Positions 51,516 to 59,478 of a stretch of DNA of 59,478 nt are shown here, piece by piece. The notes below the pieces were generated by a model. That model was not told the DNA's origin, made no database searches, and saw only the letters and a program-made list of their open reading frames with translations. Within the stretch, counting starts at the first letter, position 1, and each line of letters opens with the position of its first letter. This stretch comes from an uncultured Oscillospiraceae bacterium (GTDB lineage Bacteria > Bacillota > Clostridia > Oscillospirales > Acutalibacteraceae), in NCBI GenBank assembly GCA_900542375.1, contig UQNI01000004.1, forward strand, positions 1-59,478. Direction: 5' to 3'. The position numbers and the translations under genes were made by a program.

Positions 51516-52100
51516 TTATGAATGTTCTTTATCATAAAAAGAAACGATGTTATCTTTCACATGTAATGCATAGAAAATTTGGTCTAAGGATAAAAAAGAT
51601 TGAGAAAGCTTTTCAAAATTATTTTCCTTTATTCCATCTAAAGCGGCGTGAACCACAGCTTGAGATAGAAACGATGCCATTTGTTTTTGCTGTAAATTCT
51701 CTTCCCAATGTTGAGATTTGCTGATACATTGCTGTATCCATATTTGTGTTTGTTTTTCAAATTTAGGAATAAAGATGGGGTCCCCATATTCGGAGGTAAT
51801 ATTTTGAATTTTATCTTTTGAGTGGTAGATACATGCTGCTACATTTTGCAGTACATTCTCGCGCAACCCTTGTCCACTATCGGTATAAAATAACTCCTGA
51901 GAGGATGCAATATCATTTAATACATCATGACCTATACTATGCCAAACATCGCTTAAACATCCAAAATTACGGTAAAACACTGTTCGAGAGACGCCCGAAT
52001 AACTTGCCAAATCTTTTACTTTTATGTTGTCTGCCGTAACATGTCTGCTAAGTTCCCACAAAGAATTTTTAATATAATTTCTTGATTGAGTGCGATGCAA
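51516..52100 (-). CDS. TetR/AcrR family transcriptional regulator
   Basis: This 194-residue protein has an N-terminal helix-turn-helix: NIKVKDLASYSGVSRTVFYRNFG (core DLASYSGVSRTVFYRNF). The remaining helices form a ligand-binding domain without recognisable specificity. I chose TTG at 52100, eight bases after GGAGG; the ATG at 52115 precedes that site. It lies upstream of the importer operon in the same direction and probably represses it through the palindrome at 51235. Confidence 0.85.
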   Translation of the reverse strand: MHRTQSRNYIKNSLWELSRHVTADNIKVKDLASYSGVSRTVFYRNFGCLSDVWHSIGHDVLNDIASSQELFYTDSGQGLRENVLQNVAACIYHSKDKIQNITSEYGDPIFIPKFEKQTQIWIQQCISKSQHWEENLQQKQMASFLSQAVVHAALDGIKENNFEKLSQSFLSLDQIFYALHVKDNIVSFYDKEHS

Positions 52101-52542
52101 TGATCTCGCCTCCATCCGCTTATATTTCGTTGTTTTATTTTATTATAACAAATTAAGATAAACCGTTTCAATGAAGTACTCGACTAAAATTTCTCACCTT
52201 CTCTCCATATCATAATCATAAAGCAGATTGTTATGTTTTTATAGGCAAGATACAATAATATTTTGATATAAGGTTAGTCTAAAATTGTGTAAAGGATAAG
52301 GGGTATCCATAAACAAGGTATTGCTTTCTGATAAAACAAAAATATTTTATTTTTCATTGAAGAAAAAAGAAATATACAAAAGTGGGATTTTATAATTATA
52401 TATATTTATATGGAGAAAATGTACAAGATATAGTGCGTTATATGTTGTGAATAACACTGAAAATAAAATAGGGTATTACATCAGGTCCCAAAATATGTAT
52501 ACAATAAATATCAATGCAAAATGTAAAATGGAGGTATCTATA
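52101..52542. other. 442-base AT-rich spacer
   Basis: No gene, terminator or clear promoter is seen. It contains the start region of tetR on the minus strand and of the DUF2798 gene on the plus strand. GGAGG at 52530-52534 belongs to the latter. Confidence 0.4.
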
Positions 52543-53026
52543 ATGCCACAGAATAAAAGGGAAGATTTAATTTATTCGGTGCCGCTGGTTTTTATTATGA
52601 CCATTTGGATGTGTACTTAATAATATGGCTATTGTTTACGGGGGACTATCCTTAGAAGTGTTACAGGAGGCTTGGTTGGCGTTTCCGCTTGCATACTTGG
52701 TAGCGTTTTTATTCCAAAAATTCATTGTTTCCAAATTTGCAGAGAGGTTTGCATTTCGTTTTCTTGTAAAGCCAACAAGTAAATCATGGAAAATTATTAT
52801 ATCAATTACATGCTGCACTATTTTACCTATGGTCATTCTTATGTCTGTCTTTGGTGCAATTGAATCTTGTATGGCAACAGGGAAATGGAGTACCATTGGA
52901 TGGCAATATTTAATGATTTTTCCCAGAAACTTAGCAATGGCTTTGCCGTTTCAGTTATTGATTGTAGGTCCGCTATTACGATTTATTTTTTGTAAACTAT
53001 TTCCGGAAGAAAAAATACTGGCTTAA
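52543..53026 (+). pseudogene. DUF2798-family membrane protein, frameshifted
   Basis: The ATG at 52543 with GGAGG upstream gives MPQNKREDLIYSVPLVFIM and TIWMCT, then stops at 52618. The family pattern continues in the next frame as NMAIVYGGLSLEVLQEAW to LFPEEKILA (stop at 53026). One extra A around 52615-52620 explains the break. Intact, it would be a protein of about 160 residues with four membrane helices. A sequencing error, or reinitiation at ATG 52625, cannot be excluded. Confidence 0.75.
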
Positions 53027-53177
53027 TAAAAATTTTTCTAACATAATGTTTATAAATTAACCTTTGAGTTACATATATTTATTCCTATTTTGATGTGCAG
53101 TAAGTATTGAATTCTTGACTTTAGTATGATAAACTAAGGGTACATTTTATAGATGTAAAAATGGAGGATGATTTATT

Positions 53178-53465
53178 ATGGCTATTAAAGAAGTAACACT
53201 TTCTCAAGACATTGAAAATGAAACAGGAAGATACAATGAAAAGACCGGTTGGGTAAGATTGTACTTTAATACAGACAATGGTTATATTTGGGCTGAGGAT
53301 ACCAATGATTGTCCAAAAGCAAATCATACTACATATGATATGAATAAAAATATTGTTACAGTATTTGAAAAAGGAAAAGACGGCAGCTGTGGTTGTTGCT
53401 GTGGGGGTACAGTAACTGCTGAAGATGTAGTTAAAAAATGTAACGAAATTTTAGCTTCTCTATAA
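53178..53465 (+). CDS. Small cysteine-cluster protein of unknown function
   Basis: I do not recognise this 95-residue protein. The first 65 residues look like beta strands (TGWVRLYFNTDNGYIWAED). A cluster CGCCCGG at about 74-80 has four cysteines in five positions, then a helix (AEDVVKKCNEILASL) with one more cysteine. The cluster suggests a metal or redox role. No signal peptide. TGGAGG precedes the ATG and a terminator follows, so it is a real single gene. Confidence 0.75.
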   Translation: MAIKEVTLSQDIENETGRYNEKTGWVRLYFNTDNGYIWAEDTNDCPKANHTTYDMNKNIVTVFEKGKDGSCGCCCGGTVTAEDVVKKCNEILASL

Positions 53466-53474
53466 TTGAATTAA

Positions 53475-53506
53475 AAAGAGGACGAGGTATTATCTTCGTC
53501 CTTTTT
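53475..53506. terminator. bidirectional terminator
   Basis: AGGACGAGG at 53479-53487 pairs with CTTCGTCCT at 53494-53502, with A and T runs on both sides. It serves the cysteine-cluster gene and the convergent dockerin gene. Confidence 0.88.
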
Positions 53507-53507
53507 T

Positions 53508-55052
53508 TTATTGTGCTGATACAATTTGCTGTTTTAGCAGCAGTAGATCACTGGTGTCTATCAGTTCATCACTGTTCATATCGCAGGCCAGCAACTGAAT
53601 ATCGGATAATGTTTCAGAGCCGTTTAATTGGTCATAAAGTAACTGCACATCTCTAGAATTAACAGTGCCGGTTCCGTTAATATCTCCTTTTACTATAATG
53701 GTGAGCTTGTCTACAATTGAGCCGTCAATTTCAAGAGCAACTGTATAGCTTGTGCCAAGATTTCCGCTGTTTATAGTAGTACCGCTTAGATTTTTCATAA
53801 TAATGGTATCTTTTGTCGAGTTTAAACTGTCTCGTAACACAGCAAATGTAGTGGCTGGAGGTAAGAAAATAGTATTGTTGCTGCGATCTATTAAGAATGT
53901 ATCGCTCTCCAGTTGATAAGGATAATTGGAAGAGGAGGAATCAGAGTGAGAGGATTGGTCATTTTCGTGGTCACTTTCATTTGTTGTACTGGAGACAGAA
54001 TCAAATTCTGAAGAATTAGGTTCAGAACTGTCAGGTGTATTTTCTATACGGCTAAGTTCGGATAGCGTAATAAAATAAAGCGAATCTTCCTGCTTTAATA
54101 AAATACCTGTGTCTTTTGCATTTGTCGCCATTGCGATACATTCTCCTTTTATTTGATAACGGTTTTGCATGGTTCCATTAAAGTCCAATTCCTCTAAATA
54201 TTCTTTTGATGCAGGAGAAACTAAAATATTGGTATCCGTAAGAGGACATGCATTTGTATAACAAGTGTCGCTCAATAAAGTAAATAATGAAGCTTGTTCT
54301 GTGTGCAATTGATATAAGTAACCGTTACGATCACATAGTATGTCATTTGTAAGTGTATGAGGAGAAAAGGATGGTATATCCGTATCTGTTTGGTGTAAGT
54401 TAAAATGATAAGGCAGTCCTTGGGAGATAGATGCAGTATACACATCTGTATTATCCTTTAATGCGACATAAAGAATGCCATCCGGAGAGGTACATAATTT
54501 GTCTAAAGATGCTTCAAACGTGTTTAGGAGGATTGGCTGAGCTGAAGTTTTCTCTGATACATTGGTATAAGCGAGTAGACTATGTCTGTCCCAGTAGTCA
54601 ATACCATATATGGTTCCGTCTTGAGAGGTTGTGAAGGAATATAAAGCTGTACTTAATTCTGTAGTTTGATAATTTGTAACGGATGTATCAGATAATTGAT
54701 AAGTAATAATAGATGATTTATGCTCCGAATCTGACATTAAAATATATAAATAATCAGCGGAATAACAAACCTCATTGTATTTTCTGTTAAATGTTTGTTC
54801 CTGCAAAATATATCCTTGTTCACTTAACAAAGCAACATAAGTGCTCTGCTCTTGATTTTGAATTAAAAAATAACCTTCGTCTTTTTTGGGAATCAATTTT
54901 GTGGAAGAGCCGACTGAAATATTCAGCTTTGTACCTGTAGGTGTATTCATAGAAATTCCAATTAATGTTGCTCCGCATAATAAACTTGCAATTGATAATA
55001 ACGCAATTATAAGAAGTAAATAATATTTTTTCGTTCGGCTATTCTTTTTCAT
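53508..55052 (-). CDS. Dockerin-domain extracellular protein with membrane anchor
   Basis: This 514-residue protein has a basic start and a hydrophobic helix (about 11-34) acting as signal or anchor. A repetitive beta region at about 50-330 looks propeller-like (DGTIYGIDYWDR, SPDGILYVALKD). Then come a Ser/Asn/Glu-rich linker (about 335-375), a small beta domain and a type I dockerin at about 455-514. Its two calcium loops are GDINGTGTVNSRD and CDMNSDELIDTSD. Dockerins bind cohesins; a cohesin-like protein is at 43274. No catalytic domain is seen. ATG at 55052 follows AAAGGG; a GTG three codons earlier is closer to the site. Confidence 0.83.
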   Translation of the reverse strand: MKKNSRTKKYYLLLIIALLSIASLLCGATLIGISMNTPTGTKLNISVGSSTKLIPKKDEGYFLIQNQEQSTYVALLSEQGYILQEQTFNRKYNEVCYSADYLYILMSDSEHKSSIITYQLSDTSVTNYQTTELSTALYSFTTSQDGTIYGIDYWDRHSLLAYTNVSEKTSAQPILLNTFEASLDKLCTSPDGILYVALKDNTDVYTASISQGLPYHFNLHQTDTDIPSFSPHTLTNDILCDRNGYLYQLHTEQASLFTLLSDTCYTNACPLTDTNILVSPASKEYLEELDFNGTMQNRYQIKGECIAMATNAKDTGILLKQEDSLYFITLSELSRIENTPDSSEPNSSEFDSVSSTTNESDHENDQSSHSDSSSSNYPYQLESDTFLIDRSNNTIFLPPATTFAVLRDSLNSTKDTIIMKNLSGTTINSGNLGTSYTVALEIDGSIVDKLTIIVKGDINGTGTVNSRDVQLLYDQLNGSETLSDIQLLACDMNSDELIDTSDLLLLKQQIVSAQ

Positions 55053-55517
55053 ACATCTCACCCTTTAAATACAAAATTTGCCATATTGCTATTCTAATAT
55101 AAGCTAATTGTTAAGATAAATAACATAAAGTGTGAAATTATTTCATTGATTTGTAAATAAAATACAAACTTACTTTTTTAGTTGAAAATGGTTGAAATTG
55201 TTGAATATCAGCACATAATAGACGAAATAGTATTTTAAAATTTATTTTGTTTAAAAAGGGTTATGTTTTTTTATATCATTTATGTAAAGTTTTACCTCCT
55301 TTTTCAACACTTAAGTAATTCAATATTGTAATAAAATAAAAAATAACAAGATATATGCTTTTTCTGTTTTGTTTTCCGCATATATGGCAGTATTGGTATT
55401 TTCTACACATTTTTAGTATAGTTTTGATTGTGTTTTTGTTTGCAATTACGTATGATAATAGTGAAAATATTTCACGAGGCTTGTTTTATCATTAAGCTTG
55501 AAAATAGGAGAATGTGA
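55053..55517. other. 465-base AT-rich spacer
   Basis: No gene is seen. A TATGAT at 55451-55456 with TTGTGT at 55428-55433 (17-base spacer) may be a weak promoter for the next gene. The left part is the upstream region of the dockerin gene. Confidence 0.4.
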
Positions 55518-55763
55518 ATGAGAAGATTATTTGGGAGAGTTGTGGTTGAACACGGAAAATGTATTTTAAAGTATTACTTAACAGGAAGCAGGAAAGAAGG
55601 TTACTCCATTACAATACTGCAAGAGAAAGAAAATGAGACACTTTGCTCTAAATGTGAACAAATAACCAGAAGCACAATTGATGCAAAGCGTTTATGTTAT
55701 AAGTTGGTGAGAGGAATTGTGTTTCCTGAACAACTGGAAGAGATTGTAAGAGATCAAATTTAA
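55518..55763 (+). CDS. Small conserved protein (DUF6514-like)
   Basis: This 81-residue protein has a beta-rich first half (KCILKYYLTG, GYSITILQEK) and a helical end (RLCYKLVRGIVFPEQLEEIVRDQI). It resembles a small clostridial family, DUF6514 as I recall, with no known role. The start follows AGGAGAATGTG. A terminator lies 40 bases beyond the stop. Confidence 0.6.
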   Translation: MRRLFGRVVVEHGKCILKYYLTGSRKEGYSITILQEKENETLCSKCEQITRSTIDAKRLCYKLVRGIVFPEQLEEIVRDQI

Positions 55764-55802
55764 AAATTTAATACAAAAAAGCAAAGTTACGTGAAATATT
55801 TC

Positions 55803-55831
55803 AAAAGCACTATGAACCTCATAGTGCTTTT
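55803..55831. terminator. terminator after the gene at 55518
   Basis: AAAAGCACTATGA pairs with TCATAGTGCTTTT around ACC. Thirteen perfect pairs. Confidence 0.88.
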
Positions 55832-55927
55832 GCCTTTCATATCATAACTATATTTTTAAAATTTACTATAGTATACATATAATCGGAATATTAATTATGA
55901 ACTTTTTTAGAACTGTCTAAAAGGAAT

Positions 55928-55959
55928 TTAACATAGATTTAACATTAGAGAATTAAAAT
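55928..55959 (+). promoter_or_regulatory. PHO box and -10 element of the pst operon
   Basis: Two direct repeats TTAACA (55928-55933 and 55939-55944) with a 5-base gap match the PhoP-binding pattern of Firmicutes. TAAAAT at 55954-55959 is a fitting -10 box, and the repeats occupy the -35 position. So phosphate starvation should induce pstS onward. Confidence 0.75.
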
Positions 55960-55998
55960 AGAACAGACATAAAATGATTGGTTGGAGGTTAAACAAGG

Positions 55999-56862
55999 AT
56001 GAAGAAATTTTTATCCCTGCTTACCATAATAATATTAGTAGCTTCAGTTGGTTTACTTACAGGCTGCGGTCCTGAAATTGTAGGAACCAAATTATCTGAA
56101 AGCCAGGATATGAGTGGAACAGTTGCAGGTAAATTAACATTAAACGGTTCTACTTCTATGACAAGAGTGTGCCAAGCTTTGGGAGAGGCATTCAGCGAAA
56201 AATATCCCGGCGTTTCTGTAGAAAAAAGCGGAACCGGTTCCGGTGATGCGCCAAACTCTGTACGTTCGGGTATTGCTTTAATTGGAGATATGTCCAGAGA
56301 TTTAAAAGAAAGTGAAAATCCGGATGAATTTGAGATAAAGCAAATTGCGATTGACGGCATTGCCATTGCGGTGCATAAAGACAATCCGGTGCAGGATTTG
56401 ACAACAGAACAAATTGAAAAGATTTTTACAGGTGATATTACAAACTGGAGTGAGCTTGGCGGTCAAGATAAAGCAATTACTACATTGGGAAGAGAGGCTG
56501 CTTCCGGAACCAGAGACGGATTTGAATCTATTTTCAGCATAGAATCTCCGGTATATGCGGCAGAGCTTTCTTCAACCGGTGAAATTGTTACAAAAATATC
56601 CAGTGATATTTCAGCAATTGGATACGTTTCGTTGGAATCTTTGAACGACAGCGTTGTAGCATGTAAAGTAGACGGCGTCGAGGCAACGGAAGAAAATATA
56701 GAAAACGGTACTTATACCGTACAGCGTCCGTTTATTCAAATTTATAAAAAGGGAACAGACAGTGCGTTGATTAATGCATGGTTTGAATTTATAGAATCTT
56801 CAGAAGGACAGCAAATTATTAAAGATGTTGGTTTAATTGGCACGGCCAATAAAAACGGGTAA
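55999..56862 (+). CDS. pstS: Phosphate-binding lipoprotein PstS
   Basis: This 287-residue protein has lipobox LLTGC and the phosphate-site segments TLNGSTSMTRVC, KSGTGSGDAP and GREAASGTRDGFESIF. It delivers phosphate to PstCA. TTGGAGG precedes the ATG. Its stop codon overlaps the pstC ATG. Confidence 0.95.
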   Translation: MKKFLSLLTIIILVASVGLLTGCGPEIVGTKLSESQDMSGTVAGKLTLNGSTSMTRVCQALGEAFSEKYPGVSVEKSGTGSGDAPNSVRSGIALIGDMSRDLKESENPDEFEIKQIAIDGIAIAVHKDNPVQDLTTEQIEKIFTGDITNWSELGGQDKAITTLGREAASGTRDGFESIFSIESPVYAAELSSTGEIVTKISSDISAIGYVSLESLNDSVVACKVDGVEATEENIENGTYTVQRPFIQIYKKGTDSALINAWFEFIESSEGQQIIKDVGLIGTANKNG

Positions 56863-58253
56863 TGCATAACCGTAAGTTGGAAGAAGGAATTGGTGGAGTA
56901 ATGGGTATTTCAATGAATGACCTTACGGCTCAAAAAAAGTTGGAAAAAGTGAATTTGATTAAGCGCATCATTACAATGGTGTTCGGTGTCGGCTCAGTTG
57001 TCATGTTTTTCCTGCCGTATGCACAGTTTGTATTTAAGGATACAAAATATGTAACCAGTGGTTTAGATTTATTAATTGCAAGTGGATTCCGTGTGGAAAC
57101 CGGTACAACCAGCGCCCTAATCGGTATTCCTGTTTTGATTAGAATTGCAGTCATTGCCGGCGCTGTATTTGCATTGGCAGGTACCGTTCTCATTTTCTTT
57201 AAACGTCCTGTGTTGTCGGGACTATCGTTTATTATTTCTGCAATTACACCGCTTGTGGTATTAATTTCAACAGCAAGCATTCAATCTGACGTTACTGCTT
57301 TAAACATTAGTCACGTTACAGTTGGTTATATGGTTCCGTTTATTTATGTTTTGGTAGCGGGGCTGGTTTGTGCGGTACTTTCTCTCTCCACACAGGGTGT
57401 TGAGAAATTGGCCAGAGCCATTTTCCTTACGTTTGCATGCGTATCTATTGCGGCAGTATTAACCATCACAGTGTACATTTTCTCAGCAGGTATTCCCGCT
57501 ATGGCAGAGATAGGTGTTTTCAAGTTCTTATTCGGTACCACTTGGGACGCCTCTACCAATCAGTTTGGTATTTTGCCTTTAATCTTAGCTTCTATCTGCG
57601 GTACTGTTGGCGCAATTATCATAGGCGTTCCAATTGGTATTTTAACTGCAGTATTTTTGACTGAAATTGCAAGACCAAGAGTTGCGAAAATTATTCATCC
57701 GGCAATTGAATTGTTAGCAGGTATCCCGTCGGTTGTATACGGTTTCTTTGGCATGCTTGTGATTGTTCCCGCAATCAGAGCCATGTTCCCGGGTCAAACC
57801 ATTGGTGACAGTTTGCTGGCGGCAATTATCATTTTGGCGATTATGGTAATACCAACCATTGTAAACGTTACTGAGAATGCACTCAGAGCTGTGCCAAAGT
57901 CTTACAGAGAAGCTTCATTGGGGCTGGGAGCCACACCAATCAGAACCATTTTTAAAGTAACCATTCCGGCAGCAAGGTCAGGTATTTTGTCAGGCGTTAT
58001 TCTGGGTGTTGGCAGAGCAATTGGTGAAACTATGGCTGTGATTATGGTCGCAGGTAACGTTGCCAATATGCCGACCTTATTGGGTACCACAAGATTTTTA
58101 ACAACCGGTATTGCAATGGAAATGTCTTATGCGTCCGGTCTGCATCGTCAGGCATTATTTGCAATCGGTTTGGTGCTATTTATCTTTATTATGATTGTAA
58201 ATATCTCCTTCACAATTATTTCAAGGAAAGGAGCGAAAGTGAATGTCAAGTAA
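56862..58253 (+). CDS. pstC: Phosphate permease PstC with extra N-terminal membrane domain
   Basis: The canonical PstC part starts near residue 183 (KLARAIFLTFACVSIAAVL) and has GVPIGILTAVFLTE, EAA loop PKSYREASLGLGATPIRTI and GRAIGETMAVIMVAGN. The whole protein is 463 residues, far above the usual 300. The first 180 add four hydrophobic segments at about 36-57, 87-112, 115-138 and 153-175. The start is ATG at 56862 overlapping pstS, or ATG at 56901; both keep the extra domain. Confidence 0.92.
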   Translation: MHNRKLEEGIGGVMGISMNDLTAQKKLEKVNLIKRIITMVFGVGSVVMFFLPYAQFVFKDTKYVTSGLDLLIASGFRVETGTTSALIGIPVLIRIAVIAGAVFALAGTVLIFFKRPVLSGLSFIISAITPLVVLISTASIQSDVTALNISHVTVGYMVPFIYVLVAGLVCAVLSLSTQGVEKLARAIFLTFACVSIAAVLTITVYIFSAGIPAMAEIGVFKFLFGTTWDASTNQFGILPLILASICGTVGAIIIGVPIGILTAVFLTEIARPRVAKIIHPAIELLAGIPSVVYGFFGMLVIVPAIRAMFPGQTIGDSLLAAIIILAIMVIPTIVNVTENALRAVPKSYREASLGLGATPIRTIFKVTIPAARSGILSGVILGVGRAIGETMAVIMVAGNVANMPTLLGTTRFLTTGIAMEMSYASGLHRQALFAIGLVLFIFIMIVNISFTIISRKGAKVNVK

Positions 58254-59169
58254 TGCTGCGGCTGTATCTCCAGATACAGCACAGAATCCGGAACCTCATA
58301 AACCGCAATCGTTATATCAGAAAAAAAGACATACTTCTGATATCGTATTAAGAATTGTCATTTACACCGCAACTGCTATTACAGTAGCGGCTTTGATTGG
58401 AATTATCGGTTATATTTTATGGAATGGTATTCCGCATATCACATGGTCATTCCTTTCTTCACCGTATTCGGAAACAAGGGCAAGTATGAAGGGTATTCTG
58501 CCCATGATTATCAATACCTTATATATTGTAGTCATTACCTTGTTGATATCGGCTCCGATTGGTATTTCCGCGGCAATTTATTTGACGCAATATGCAAAGC
58601 AAGGAAAACTTGTTCGCGCAATTCGTTTTACCACAGAAGTTCTTTCCGGCATTCCATCTATCATATTTGGTCTGTTCGGTTATACGGTATTCTGTATTTT
58701 GTTCAGACTGCAAACATCTATCATTGCCGGTTGCTTAACTATGGCCATTTGTGTGCTTCCGACTATCATTCGTACAACCGAGGAAGCTTTACTGGCAGTT
58801 CCGGGTTCCTATAAAGAAGGTGCTTTGGCACTGGGAGCCGGAAAATTCCGTGTTATTATGGGAATTGTTTTGCCTTGCGCTATGCCGGGCGTATTGACAG
58901 CGGTTATTTTGGCAATGGGTCGTATTGTTGGTGAATCTGCTGCATTGCTGTTTACTTCAGGTTTATCCTACAATATGCCAAGCGGTTTCTTTTCTCAAAT
59001 TATGTCCAGTGGACGTACACTTACATTGCATTTGTATCAAACAGCAAGAGAGGCGGCTTCTCCGGATGCATTGAACGTTGCCTTTGCAACAGCTTCTGTT
59101 TTATTAATTTTCATCTTTATATTAAACCGTTTGGCAAGCTTGCTTTCTAAGGTATTAAAGAAAGGATAG
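58243..59169 (+). CDS. pstA: Phosphate permease PstA
   Basis: This 308-residue permease has a hydrophilic start, SAPIGISAAIYLTQYA, the EAA loop VPGSYKEGALALGAGKFRVI and GRIVGESAALLFTSG. It overlaps pstC by 11 bases. AAGGAG lies within the end of pstC. Confidence 0.95.
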   Translation: MSSNAAAVSPDTAQNPEPHKPQSLYQKKRHTSDIVLRIVIYTATAITVAALIGIIGYILWNGIPHITWSFLSSPYSETRASMKGILPMIINTLYIVVITLLISAPIGISAAIYLTQYAKQGKLVRAIRFTTEVLSGIPSIIFGLFGYTVFCILFRLQTSIIAGCLTMAICVLPTIIRTTEEALLAVPGSYKEGALALGAGKFRVIMGIVLPCAMPGVLTAVILAMGRIVGESAALLFTSGLSYNMPSGFFSQIMSSGRTLTLHLYQTAREAASPDALNVAFATASVLLIFIFILNRLASLLSKVLKKG

Positions 59170-59175
59170 TAGCAC

Positions 59176-59478
59176 ATGAGTAGTACAGAAATCAATCCCA
59201 ACGCAAAAGTTTCCGTTAGAGACTTGAATCTATATTACGGCGATTTTCATGCATTAAAAGGTCTAAATATTGATATTCCGGCAAACAAAGTAACTGCGTT
59301 TATCGGTCCTTCCGGCTGCGGTAAATCTACTTGTTTGAAAACACTAAACCGTATGAACGATTTGGTAGACGGTTGTAAAATTACAGGTAAAATTACCATT
59401 GATGGGGAGGATATCTACGACCCTCGTACAGATATCAATCTGTTAAGAAAACGCGCAGGAATGGTATTCCAGAAAGCG
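59176..59478 (+). CDS. pstB: Phosphate import ATPase PstB (partial, cut by window end)
   Basis: 101 codons are visible from ATG at 59176 (AAAGGA upstream). They include SVRDLNLYYGDFHALKGL, Walker A GPSGCGKST, NRMNDLV and the Q-loop GMVFQK. This is unmistakably the first part of PstB. phoU is likely to follow, but is outside the window. Confidence 0.96.
   Translation, partial: MSSTEINPNAKVSVRDLNLYYGDFHALKGLNIDIPANKVTAFIGPSGCGKSTCLKTLNRMNDLVDGCKITGKITIDGEDIYDPRTDINLLRKRAGMVFQKA

Overview
The window reads as chromosomal DNA of a low-GC, endospore-forming Clostridia member, most like an Oscillospiraceae/Ruminococcaceae-type gut anaerobe. The evidence is AT-rich codon use, strong Shine-Dalgarno sites, SpoIIQ and SpoIIID sporulation genes with a sigma-E-type promoter, type III glutamine synthetase, the carboxyspermidine route to spermidine, a TPP-riboswitch thi operon, and a cohesin-like surface protein alongside a dockerin protein. 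No species is claimed. I see no prophage, CRISPR array or intact insertion sequence.

Layout. 1-3200: a GNAT acetyltransferase, ndk, and an Lsa/Vga-like ABC-F gene behind a translated-leader attenuator. 3200-7290: thiazole operon thiS-thiF-thiG-thiH-tenI on the minus strand under a TPP riboswitch. Its ThiF carries a ThiS-like domain and its TenI is fused to a Cdd1 helix-hairpin-helix domain. 7290-9960: carboxyspermidine decarboxylase and dehydrogenase, separated by what looks like a structured RNA. 10150-11900: spoIIQ and spoIIID. 12000-18740: cell-surface glycan genes (four glycosyltransferases and UDP-galactopyranose mutase) with a decayed membrane-protein gene. 19200-25300: a lipoprotein, then ddl-murI-ywiB-argS-homocysteine methyltransferase. 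25660-27490: two uncharacterised genes, one with PD-(D/E)XK nuclease motifs. 27520-31180: rpmG-secE-nusG-rplK-rplA and rplJ-rplL with several autoregulatory leaders. 31250-36330: sbcC, sbcD and another metallophosphoesterase. 36480-38300: a D-Ala-D-Ala carboxypeptidase and RNase P RNA. 38300-42470: a broken merR remnant, then glnN-amt for ammonium uptake and assimilation. 42560-45210: an acyltransferase-like gene, the cohesin-like protein, initiator tRNA-Met and a pseudogene. 45250-52100: a nickel/peptide-type ABC importer with a methyltransferase and a TetR regulator. 52540-55060: a frameshifted DUF2798 gene, a cysteine-rich small protein and the dockerin protein. 55500-59478: a small conserved gene and pstSCA-pstB, cut by the window edge, behind a PHO box.

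Functionally this is mostly core chromosome: translation, cell wall precursors, thiamine, polyamine, nitrogen and phosphate supply. Its most distinctive feature is the density of RNA-level control: TPP riboswitch, L10 leader and attenuator, two copies of a probable L1 leader, the ABC-F attenuator, a hairpin ahead of glnN, and an undescribed folded RNA in the spermidine locus. The best candidates for something new are that RNA, the TenI-Cdd1 fusion, the cohesin/dockerin pair, the methyltransferase-linked importer and PstC with an extra four-helix N-terminus. All assignments rest on reading motifs and translations by eye. No database search was run.
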